DNA of 64,000 bases, taken from assembly GCA_021732445.1 (NCBI GenBank), contig JAKFUZ010000001.1:124001-188000 (forward strand). The letters run 5' to 3'. Below the pieces are notes generated by a model, which saw nothing but the letters and a program-made list of their open reading frames with translations, was not told where the DNA came from and did not search any database. Position numbers and translations under genes: made by a program. Origin of the DNA: Sphingomonas sp. Its GTDB lineage: Bacteria > Pseudomonadota > Alphaproteobacteria > Sphingomonadales > Sphingomonadaceae. Positions 57,702-64,000 of this stretch are shown here, in pieces (position 1 is the first letter of the stretch; each line of letters begins with the position of its first letter).

Positions 57702-59516
57702 TCAGTACACCCGCTTCTTGGGCTTGATATACTCGATGTCGTCGGTCAGCGTGTAATCATGCACCGGGCGATAGTCGATCGAAACCGATCCGCCCTTGCC
57801 GCCCCATCCGTCAAACGTGGCGATGGTGTGCTTCATCCAGCCTGCGTCGTCGCGATTGGGGAAATCCTCGTTCACATGAGCGCCGCGGCTTTCCTGCCGG
57901 TTGGCGGCGGAATTGACCGTCACCACCGCCTGCGCCAGCAGATTGTCAAGCTCCAGCGTCTCGATGAGATCGGTGTTCCAGATGAGCGAACGATCAGCGA
58001 TGGACACGTCTTCCATCCGCTTATAGGTCGCGCCCATTTTCTCGACGCCTTCGCTCAAGAGCGCATTGTCGCGGAAAACGGCACAATGTTTTTGCATCGT
58101 GCGCTGCATTTCGCCCCTGATGTGCGCGGTCGGTGAGGCGCCCTTGGCGTGGCGGAAATGGTCGAGCCGGCCAAGCGCCAGCTCTTCGGAACCCTTGGGC
58201 AGCGGGTTGTGCGGGGTTCCGGGCTTTAGCGTTTCCTTGATCCGCAGGCCCGTCGCGCGGCCGAAAACCACCAGGTCGATGAGCGAGTTGGAACCCAGCC
58301 GGTTGGCCCCGTGCACCGACACGCAGGCGGCTTCGCCAACCGCGAACAAGCCGGGGACGACGCTGTCGGGGTTGCCATCCTTCACCTGCACGACTTCGCC
58401 GTGAAAGTTGCAGGGGATTCCACCCATATTGTAATGCACGGTCGGCGCGACCGGCAGCGGCTGGCGGGTCAGATCAACGCCGGCAAAAATCTTGCCCGTC
58501 TCGGTGATGCCGGGCAGCCGCTCGGCCAGAACCTTGGGGTCGATATGGTCTAGGTGCAGGAAAATATGGTCCTTTTCCTTGCCGACACCGCGCCCCTCGC
58601 GAATTTCCATCGCCATTGAACGCGACACGACATCGCGACTCGCCAGATCCTTGGCGGACGGCGCATAGCGCTCCATGAAGCGCTCACCCTCGCTGTTCGT
58701 CAGATAGCCACCCTCACCGCGCGCGCCTTCGGTTATCAGCACGCCTGCGCCATAAATGCCGGTCGGGTGGAACTGCACAAACTCCATGTCCTGCAGCGGC
58801 AGCCCGGCGCGCAGCACCATGCCGCCGCCATCGCCCGTGCAGGTATGTGCCGAGGTCGCCGAGAAATAGCAGCGCCCATAGCCGCCCGTTGCCAGCACAA
58901 CCGAGTGGCTGCGGAACCGGTGGATCGAGCCATCTTCCATGCACAGCGCAATCACCCCCCGGCAAACCGGGCCATTGGCGCCCTGCTCCATGATGAGATC
59001 GAGCGCGAAATATTCGATGAAAAAGTCCGCATCATATTTCAGGCTCTGCTGATACAGCGCGTGGAGCATGGCGTGGCCCGTGCGGTCGGCGGCAGCACAG
59101 GTGCGCTGCGCCGGCGGCCCTTCGCCCATATTCTGCATCATGCCGCCAAACGGGCGCTGGTAGATTTTGCCGTCATCGGTGCGGCTGAACGGCACGCCGG
59201 CATGTTCAAGCTCGTAAACCGCCGCCGGTGCCTCGCGGCAAAGATATTCGATCGCGTCCTGGTCGCCCAGCCAGTCGGAGCCTTTGACCGTGTCATACAT
59301 ATGCCAGGTCCAGTGGTCCGGCCCCATATTGCCAAGGCTGGCCGCGATGCCGCCCTGCGCCGCCACGGTGTGTGAGCGGGTGGGGAACACCTTGGTGATG
59401 CACGCCGTTTTCAGCCCCGCTTCGGCAATCCCCATCGTCGCACGCAGGCCCGAACCGCCCGCCCCCACGACAACTGCGTCATAGCTGTGGTCGATGATCT
59501 TGTAGGCGGCGCTCAT
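57702..59516 (-). CDS. sdhA: Succinate dehydrogenase flavoprotein subunit
   Basis: 604 residues from ATG 59516, overlapping the sdhD stop by four bases. FAD motif [12 protein letters not shown]; His49 in [10 protein letters not shown] is the covalent FAD attachment; catalytic Arg/His in [14 protein letters not shown] and [12 protein letters not shown]; substrate-binding and C-terminal [18 protein letters not shown]. Oxidises succinate to fumarate at the membrane. The next genes on the strand are the C13 peptidase and GlsB-like genes before sdhB. Confidence 0.98.
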   Translation of the reverse strand: MSAAYKIIDHSYDAVVVGAGGSGLRATMGIAEAGLKTACITKVFPTRSHTVAAQGGIAASLGNMGPDHWTWHMYDTVKGSDWLGDQDAIEYLCREAPAAVYELEHAGVPFSRTDDGKIYQRPFGGMMQNMGEGPPAQRTCAAADRTGHAMLHALYQQSLKYDADFFIEYFALDLIMEQGANGPVCRGVIALCMEDGSIHRFRSHSVVLATGGYGRCYFSATSAHTCTGDGGGMVLRAGLPLQDMEFVQFHPTGIYGAGVLITEGARGEGGYLTNSEGERFMERYAPSAKDLASRDVVSRSMAMEIREGRGVGKEKDHIFLHLDHIDPKVLAERLPGITETGKIFAGVDLTRQPLPVAPTVHYNMGGIPCNFHGEVVQVKDGNPDSVVPGLFAVGEAACVSVHGANRLGSNSLIDLVVFGRATGLRIKETLKPGTPHNPLPKGSEELALGRLDHFRHAKGASPTAHIRGEMQRTMQKHCAVFRDNALLSEGVEKMGATYKRMEDVSIADRSLIWNTDLIETLELDNLLAQAVVTVNSAANRQESRGAHVNEDFPNRDDAGWMKHTIATFDGWGGKGGSVSIDYRPVHDYTLTDDIEYIKPKKRVY

Positions 59517-59902
59517 GCGACGGGTGCTCCGGCAAAGGCAATTTTGAGGATCGAGAATATGGCGACCGCGCCGGCACCAACGGTGAAAAAGGTGAGCAGC
59601 ACCATCATCGCCGTGCGGGCCGCGCCGTTGAGATAATCCTCGATCAGCACCTGCAATCCCAGTCGGAAGTGGTAGAACACGCTGGCCACCAGCAGGATCA
59701 TCGGGATGGCCGCCCAAGGGCTTGCCAGCCACGCCGCCATCGCTGCAAAACCGTGCGCGGGCAGCCGCGCCATTGAGGCGAAAAACCACAGCATCAGCAG
59801 CAGGTTGCCCGCCGCCGTCAGCCGCTGGTGCCACCAGTGATGCGCGCCTTCGTTCGACGAGCCAAGCCCGCGAACGCGGCCAAGTTCGGTTCCGCTGCCC
59901 AT
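59513..59902 (-). CDS. sdhD: Succinate dehydrogenase membrane anchor subunit D
   Basis: 129 residues with three helices (about 30-50, 58-80, 100-125). It carries the heme/quinone-site His in [15 protein letters not shown], matching the SdhD HxxxGLQ.(I/V)(I/V)xDY motif. Anchors SdhAB to the membrane and forms the ubiquinone pocket. The sdhC stop is one base before its start; its stop overlaps sdhA. Clean fusion of operon order sdhC-sdhD-sdhA. Confidence 0.95.
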   Translation of the reverse strand: MGSGTELGRVRGLGSSNEGAHHWWHQRLTAAGNLLLMLWFFASMARLPAHGFAAMAAWLASPWAAIPMILLVASVFYHFRLGLQVLIEDYLNGAARTAMMVLLTFFTVGAGAVAIFSILKIAFAGAPVA

Positions 59903-59903
59903 G

Positions 59904-60320
59904 TTACTTCCCCACCAGCAGATAAGCCCAATAGGCCGCCGTCAGCGCCACCGAGGCGACCAGCGTGGACTGCGCCCATATCCGGTTGGATTTCAGCTCA
60001 TACCCCGCGCCGGCATCCAGCACGAAATGGCGAATGCCGCTCGCCATGTGCTGAAAGAACGCCAGGGTCAACCCGATGCCGAAAACATAGCCAAGCGCGT
60101 TCAGCTTGCCCGACGCATAAGTGAACACGTCAAGAAACGCGTCATAGCTTGCCGGGCCGCCCGCCAGTGCCGCCAGCCACCACACAACCAGCAGCGTGCC
60201 CACCGTTGCCATGCCGTCTCCGGTGGCGCGGTGAAGGATGGAGACTAGCATGTGCGGCCCCCATTTCCAGATGGTCAGGTGCGGCGAGAGCGGGCGAGCC
60301 GCGTTACGATGCGATGCCAA
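59904..60320 (-). CDS. sdhC: Succinate dehydrogenase cytochrome b556 subunit
   Basis: 138 residues from TTG 60320 (LASHRNAARPLSPHLTIWKWGPHM), chosen because a GAGG lies nine bases before it and sdhC proteins begin about here; no ATG upstream fits. Motifs RPLSPHLTIWKWGPHMLVSILHRATG and FFQHMASGIRH (heme-ligand His region) are typical, with three helices. First gene of the sdh unit; the 168-base divergent region to the transducer gene holds the promoter. Confidence 0.93.
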   Translation of the reverse strand: MASHRNAARPLSPHLTIWKWGPHMLVSILHRATGDGMATVGTLLVVWWLAALAGGPASYDAFLDVFTYASGKLNALGYVFGIGLTLAFFQHMASGIRHFVLDAGAGYELKSNRIWAQSTLVASVALTAAYWAYLLVGK

Positions 60321-60343
60321 GGCGTGGTTCCTCAATCGGTCTT

Positions 60344-60369
60344 GCGGCACCCTATTAGAGCGGTGCCGC
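60344..60369 (-). promoter_or_regulatory. Perfect 8-bp inverted repeat in the sdhC leader
   Basis: GCGGCACC (60344-60351) and GGTGCCGC (60362-60369) flank a 10-base spacer, 24 bases upstream of the sdhC start. It could be a regulator site or an mRNA hairpin controlling sdhC translation. Confidence 0.4.
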
Positions 60370-60488
60370 TGCGATGCAACCGGCAGCGGGTGTGCGATCA
60401 GTCCTAACCTCGTCTTAACCAAATCACCGTACCCAATGATTGCTAGTTGCCGCGCGTTTCTGCGAGCCCCTGTCGAAGGACCCGAGCG

Positions 60489-61844
60489 TTGGATAAGAAT
60501 GACTTGCCTAGTGTTGGCGCAATTGCGGCGCAGATCGACCTGGTCGCAAGGCTCAGGGTGTTCGACCCCGATGGCACGCTGACCAATGATGCCCGCGCCG
60601 TGTGGGACGCTATCGAGCCGGAGATCCTCACTATATCCGCAGCATTCTGGCACCAATGGCAACGCTGTTTTGCGCGGGAGCGGCACTGGGCGCCGCAAGA
60701 ATCAGAAAAAATGATCGAGCTTGGCTGTGCATTTCTGCGCGACCGCTTTCTCGACTTTTCCGGTAGCGCGTGGATCGAGTCGATCGAGCGTTCGGTTGCT
60801 GCGGCCTATGCCGCCGGTGTCGCGCCCATGGCGCTCCTGTCGATGATCAACGCCAGCGACCGCGCAGCCATTGGGGTGATCGTGCGCCGGATTGCGCCGA
60901 GCGACGACCGGTTCCGGCTTGCGGAAACGCTGATGCGGCTGTCGGCGCTCGAAGGCGAGATAACCGTTGCCATCTACACCGCCTTCAAGGATCACAGCGC
61001 ACAAATCTCGCGCGACCGGCTGGCCGCCGATTTCCGCGAAGGCATCGCCACGATGGTCGAAAACGTGTCACAGGGCGGCGCCGATTTGCGCCAGCAGACC
61101 GGGCGCACCTCGTCTTCGGCACGCGGGATGCTCGGCAAGACGTCGGAAGTCGCAGCCGCTGCTGAACAGTCGGCTGTTGCAATGCGCGAGGCAGCGCAAA
61201 CCTCCGCCGGGCTGATTCAGGCAATTGAGGACGCCCGGCTGGAAGTGGAAGCCGCCGCCGACATTGCGACACGGGCAAGCGGCCAGGCGGGGCAGGCGGT
61301 TGGCATGTCCGAAGCGCTGTCCGAACATGCAAAATCAATCGAATCAATCCTTGGCCTCATCCGCGACATTGCCGGGCAGACCAATTTGCTTGCCCTTAAC
61401 GCCACCATCGAAGCAGCCCGCGCAGGCGATGCCGGCCGCGGCTTTGCAGTCGTTGCGCAGGAAGTGAAATCGCTCGCTAACCAGACTGCGCGTGCGACCG
61501 ACGATATCGCCGCCAAAATTGCCGCGATCCAGGCCGCCACGCGCTCCACGGTCGACACCAATGCCTCGATCCGCGCCACTGTCTCCGAAGTTCAGGCCTC
61601 GGCCGAAAGAATCCGCGCCGCCATGGAAATACAGGCGCGCACCGTCACCGCCATTACCGCCTCGGTTGACGAAACCGCGCTCGCCGCCGACTCGATGTCG
61701 AACACCATCGCCACCATTCGCGAAGACACCGAAATGGTCGCCTCCGATATCGACCGGGTGGGCCAAGGCTTTGAAGCATTCGACCTGCATCTGAGCACGC
61801 TCAAGTCAAAGGCGAACGACTTTATTTCCAAAGTCGCGGCCTAG
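60489..61844 (+). CDS. Soluble chemotaxis transducer with a globin-coupled-sensor-like N-terminal domain
   Basis: 451 residues from TTG 60489, preceded by GAAGGA at 8 bases; a TTG 42 bases upstream is an alternative. Residues ~10-185 are all-helical and resemble the protoglobin sensor fold ([48 protein letters not shown]). The conserved proximal histidine is not seen at the expected place. The rest is an MCP signalling domain with hairpin tip [49 protein letters not shown]. No transmembrane helices. It probably signals to CheA or to a Che-like kinase in the cytoplasm; the stimulus is unknown. Confidence 0.82.
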   Translation: MDKNDLPSVGAIAAQIDLVARLRVFDPDGTLTNDARAVWDAIEPEILTISAAFWHQWQRCFARERHWAPQESEKMIELGCAFLRDRFLDFSGSAWIESIERSVAAAYAAGVAPMALLSMINASDRAAIGVIVRRIAPSDDRFRLAETLMRLSALEGEITVAIYTAFKDHSAQISRDRLAADFREGIATMVENVSQGGADLRQQTGRTSSSARGMLGKTSEVAAAAEQSAVAMREAAQTSAGLIQAIEDARLEVEAAADIATRASGQAGQAVGMSEALSEHAKSIESILGLIRDIAGQTNLLALNATIEAARAGDAGRGFAVVAQEVKSLANQTARATDDIAAKIAAIQAATRSTVDTNASIRATVSEVQASAERIRAAMEIQARTVTAITASVDETALAADSMSNTIATIREDTEMVASDIDRVGQGFEAFDLHLSTLKSKANDFISKVAA

Positions 61845-61846
61845 CG

Positions 61847-61880
61847 CAGGCAGCGTGTTTGGCGGCAACCACGCTGCCTG
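61847..61880 (+). terminator. Hairpin after the chemotaxis transducer gene, probable terminator
   Basis: A perfect 11-bp stem (CAGGCAGCGTG at 61847-61857, CACGCTGCCTG at 61870-61880) with a 12-base loop begins two bases after the stop. There is no T run, so termination may be Rho-dependent or the stem may only protect the 3' end. Confidence 0.55.
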
Positions 61881-61930
61881 ACCGGCCCTGGGACGTTGTA
61901 AGCCGCGCCGCGCCCGCCTAATCAGGGCGC

Positions 61931-62629
61931 ATGACCCATATTCTTTTGACCGGCAGCAGCCGGGGCATCGGCGCCGCGATTGCCGCCTCGTTCGCGCAGG
62001 ATAACATCCGGCTCGCGGGGCACGGCACCCGAAGCGGGATCCCGGCCGATTTCAATCAGCCCGGTGCGCCTGCCGCCTTGTGGCATGCAGCGCTTGAGCA
62101 GCTTGGCGGCACGGTTGACATACTTATCAACAATGCCGGGGTGTTCGAGGCCAATCCGCTCGATGGCGACGATGCGGCATGGTCCGCCGGCTGGGACCGA
62201 ACGATGCGCATCAACCTCACCGCATCGGCTGAGCTGTGCCGGCTGGCGGTGCGCCACTGGCAGGCGCGGGGCAGCGGCGGGCGTATCGTCAACATCGCCA
62301 GCCGTGCAGCGCACCGCGGCGACAGCCCGGCGCACTGGCATTATGCGGCGTCAAAGGCCGGGATGGTCGCGATGACCAAGACGATTGCCCGCGCCTATGC
62401 CCGCGACCATATTCTGGCGTTTGCGATTTGTCCGGGGTTTACGATGACCGGCATGGCCGAGGATTATCTGGCAAGCCGGGGCGGGGAGCGGTTGCTGGCT
62501 GATATTCCACTGGGCCGCGTGGCAGACGCCGCTGAAGTCGCCGGCATGGCCCGCTATTGCGCGCTGGCCGCGCCACCGTCGATGACCGGCGCGGTGCTTG
62601 ACGTGAACGGCGCCAGCTATGTCCGCTAA
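61931..62629 (+). CDS. Short-chain dehydrogenase/reductase (SDR)
   Basis: 232 residues. Glycine motif TGSSRGIG, NNAGVF, catalytic Ser in IVNIASRAAHRG and YxxxK in HYAASKAGM, and the PGFTMTGMA region. The short second strand (HGTRSGIPADFN) lacks a long dinucleotide-binding loop. Probably reduces a 3-oxo substrate or similar, with NADPH. Its stop overlaps the start of prmA by 11 bases, so the two are translationally linked; no functional link is known. Confidence 0.9.
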   Translation: MTHILLTGSSRGIGAAIAASFAQDNIRLAGHGTRSGIPADFNQPGAPAALWHAALEQLGGTVDILINNAGVFEANPLDGDDAAWSAGWDRTMRINLTASAELCRLAVRHWQARGSGGRIVNIASRAAHRGDSPAHWHYAASKAGMVAMTKTIARAYARDHILAFAICPGFTMTGMAEDYLASRGGERLLADIPLGRVADAAEVAGMARYCALAAPPSMTGAVLDVNGASYVR

Positions 62630-63533
62630 CGCACCGCAAAGCTGGAAGCTGACGCTGGCCTGCACCTCTGCCGAGGCCGAGGCGATTGGCTGCGCCGACG
62701 TTGCGCTCGCCGATGTCGTGCTGATGGTAACCGAAGAAGACGGGGGCGCCGGCCGCTGGCGGCTCGATGCCTATTTCGAGGGCAAGCCCCCGCTTGCGCT
62801 GCGCCGCGCCGTGGCCGCCCTGGTGCCGAGCCACACCGGCCCGCTGCCCGCGCCCGAGCGATTGCCCGACAATGACTGGGTAACGCTTAGCCAGGCCGGG
62901 CTTGAGCCGATAGTCGCCGGGCGGTTCTTTGTGCACATAGCGGCCTGTCAGGGGGCGGTGCCGCCCGGCGCGCGCGCGCTCCGCATCGAGGCCAGCCGCG
63001 CTTTTGGCACGGGCCACCATGAGACAACGACCGGCTGCCTGATGCTGCTGGATGCGATGAAGCGCCGGGGCGCCCGCGTTGACCACTTTATTGATCTGGG
63101 CACCGGCACTGGCCTGCTCGCCTTTGCCGCACTCCATTTGTGGCCCCGGGCTTATGCCACCGCGACCGATATCGACCCCGTTGCCATAGAGATGGCGGCT
63201 GAAAATGCCCGCATCAATCACGTGGGCACAGGGCAGGGGCTGGGGCGCGTCGCGCTTGCCGTTGCCGATGGCGCCGCCGATCCGCTGATTGCGCGGCGTG
63301 CGCCCTATGATCTTGTCGTCGCCAACATTCTGGCCGGGCCGCTGATCGAGATGGCCGCCGACATCACCGCGATTGCCGCACCCGGGGCCCAGATCGTGCT
63401 CGCCGGGCTGCTGTCGACACAGGCAGGGGCGGTGGCGCGTGCCTATCGTCGCCAGGGGTGCCGGGTGGCCGAGCGGCTGGTGCTCGGCGATTGGACGATC
63501 CTGCGGCTGCGCCGCCGGCCGTGCGCCCAATAG
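62619..63533 (+). CDS. prmA: Ribosomal protein L11 methyltransferase
   Basis: 304 residues. The N-terminal domain (SWKLTLACTSAEAEAIG...) and the methyltransferase core with IEASRAFGTGHHETTTGC (the PrmA FGTGxHxTT motif) and motif I HFIDLGTGTGLLAFAAL, plus VVANILAGPLIEMA. PrmA trimethylates the N-terminus and lysines of L11. Complete. It overlaps the SDR gene and is followed 48 bases later by the NDH-2-like gene. Confidence 0.96.
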   Translation: MSANAPQSWKLTLACTSAEAEAIGCADVALADVVLMVTEEDGGAGRWRLDAYFEGKPPLALRRAVAALVPSHTGPLPAPERLPDNDWVTLSQAGLEPIVAGRFFVHIAACQGAVPPGARALRIEASRAFGTGHHETTTGCLMLLDAMKRRGARVDHFIDLGTGTGLLAFAALHLWPRAYATATDIDPVAIEMAAENARINHVGTGQGLGRVALAVADGAADPLIARRAPYDLVVANILAGPLIEMAADITAIAAPGAQIVLAGLLSTQAGAVARAYRRQGCRVAERLVLGDWTILRLRRRPCAQ

Positions 63534-63581
63534 CGTTGGAAACCGCACGGAATATCCCGGCGACGCCTGCGGATTTGCGCT

Positions 63582-64000
63582 ATGCGTCGCGGCATGGATT
63601 TGCCTAAAGATCGCCCGCCGGAAATTGTCATCATTGGCGCCGGCTTCGGCGGATTGGCCGCCGCCCGCGGGTTACGCAATGCCCGCGCGAACCTGACCAT
63701 TGTCGACCGGCAAAATCACCACCTGTTCCAGCCGCTGCTCTATCAGGTCGCGACCGCCGGGCTGTCACCGGCGGAAATCGCCTCGCCCATCCGCAGCATC
63801 GTGCGCAATTATCGCAATACGCGCGTTCTGCTCGACACCGTAACCGGGGTCGACAAGGCCGCGCGCCGGGTGAAGCTGGCCAGCGGCGCGGCGCTTGCCT
63901 ATGACGTGCTCATCATCGCCTCCGGCGCCCGCCACAGCTATTTCGGGCGCGACGAATGGGCCGCTTTTGCGCCCGGCATCAAGACGATTGACGATGCCGT
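63582..64000 (+). CDS. Type II NADH dehydrogenase-like flavoprotein, N-terminal part (cut by window end)
   Basis: Starts at ATG 63582 or 63594 and is open to the end of the window (about 139 codons). FAD motif IVIIGAGFGGLAAARGLR, then LTIVDRQNHHLFQPLLYQVATAGLSPAEIASPIRSI, which matches NDH-2 (NAD(P)/FAD-dependent oxidoreductase) signatures. YDVLIIASGARHSYFGRDEWAAFAPGIKTIDDA precedes the cut. NDH-2 passes electrons from NADH to quinone without proton pumping, at the inner membrane. The C-terminal half and membrane anchor are outside the window. Confidence 0.9.
   Translation, partial: MRRGMDLPKDRPPEIVIIGAGFGGLAAARGLRNARANLTIVDRQNHHLFQPLLYQVATAGLSPAEIASPIRSIVRNYRNTRVLLDTVTGVDKAARRVKLASGAALAYDVLIIASGARHSYFGRDEWAAFAPGIKTIDDA

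Overview
The window is a GC-rich bacterial chromosome segment that looks like an alphaproteobacterium of the sphingomonad type (Sphingomonadales). The reasons are a large TonB-dependent receptor with the sphingomonad barrel style, the gene set sdhC-sdhD-sdhA / sdhB / zapE / mdh / sucD / sucA / sucB / lpdA on one strand, UvrA with the CPVSG first zinc-ligand motif, an alphaproteobacterial LexA box (GTTC-N7-GTTC) at uvrA, and a Shine-Dalgarno matching the alphaproteobacterial 16S tail (GGATCACCTCCTTTC). No insertion sequence, phage, CRISPR array, tRNA or rRNA gene was found. It reads as ordinary core chromosome with a few accessory inserts.

Left part (1-12 kb): the 3' end of a TonB-dependent receptor, a small secreted protein and a TPR/aspartyl-hydroxylase; an SDR; a two-gene glycine-betaine/choline-type ABC importer whose permease and binding protein are fused; a GFA-fold protein; and a minus-strand galactoside module (GH42 beta-galactosidase, sodium:solute symporter, KDPGal-type aldolase).

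Middle (12-34 kb): ubiA, pmbA, an inositol-phosphatase-family gene, a FrnE-like thioredoxin-fold protein, an M48 protease, the XpaC/TelA pair, a BASS-type transporter, typA, an orphan lower-GC lipase-like gene, a tightly overlapped XRE regulator/membrane protein/serine hydrolase operon, an MBL-fold hydrolase, and uvrB overlapping a membrane-anchored pentapeptide-repeat gene.

Right-middle (34-45 kb): an MHS-type transporter, a lipoprotein, a striking structured non-coding or dual-function RNA region at about 36.6-36.93 kb (15-nt perfect anti-16S Shine-Dalgarno, 18-codon ORF, several hairpins, intrinsic terminator), an amidase, DUF2721 and GNAT proteins, uvrA with its LexA box, and a TPR-fused protein-arginine-methyltransferase-like gene.

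Right part (45-64 kb): a minus-strand TCA-cycle region. Reading in the direction of transcription, it runs sdhC, sdhD, sdhA, a C13 cysteine peptidase, a YeaQ/GlsB-type membrane protein, sdhB, a thioesterase, zapE, mdh, a small secreted protein, sucD, sucA, sucB, lpdA. Together these encode succinate dehydrogenase, malate dehydrogenase, the 2-oxoglutarate dehydrogenase complex and one subunit of succinyl-CoA synthetase; sucC is not in the window. Divergent from sdhC are a soluble globin-coupled-sensor-like chemotaxis transducer, an SDR, prmA and the start of a type II NADH dehydrogenase cut by the window end.
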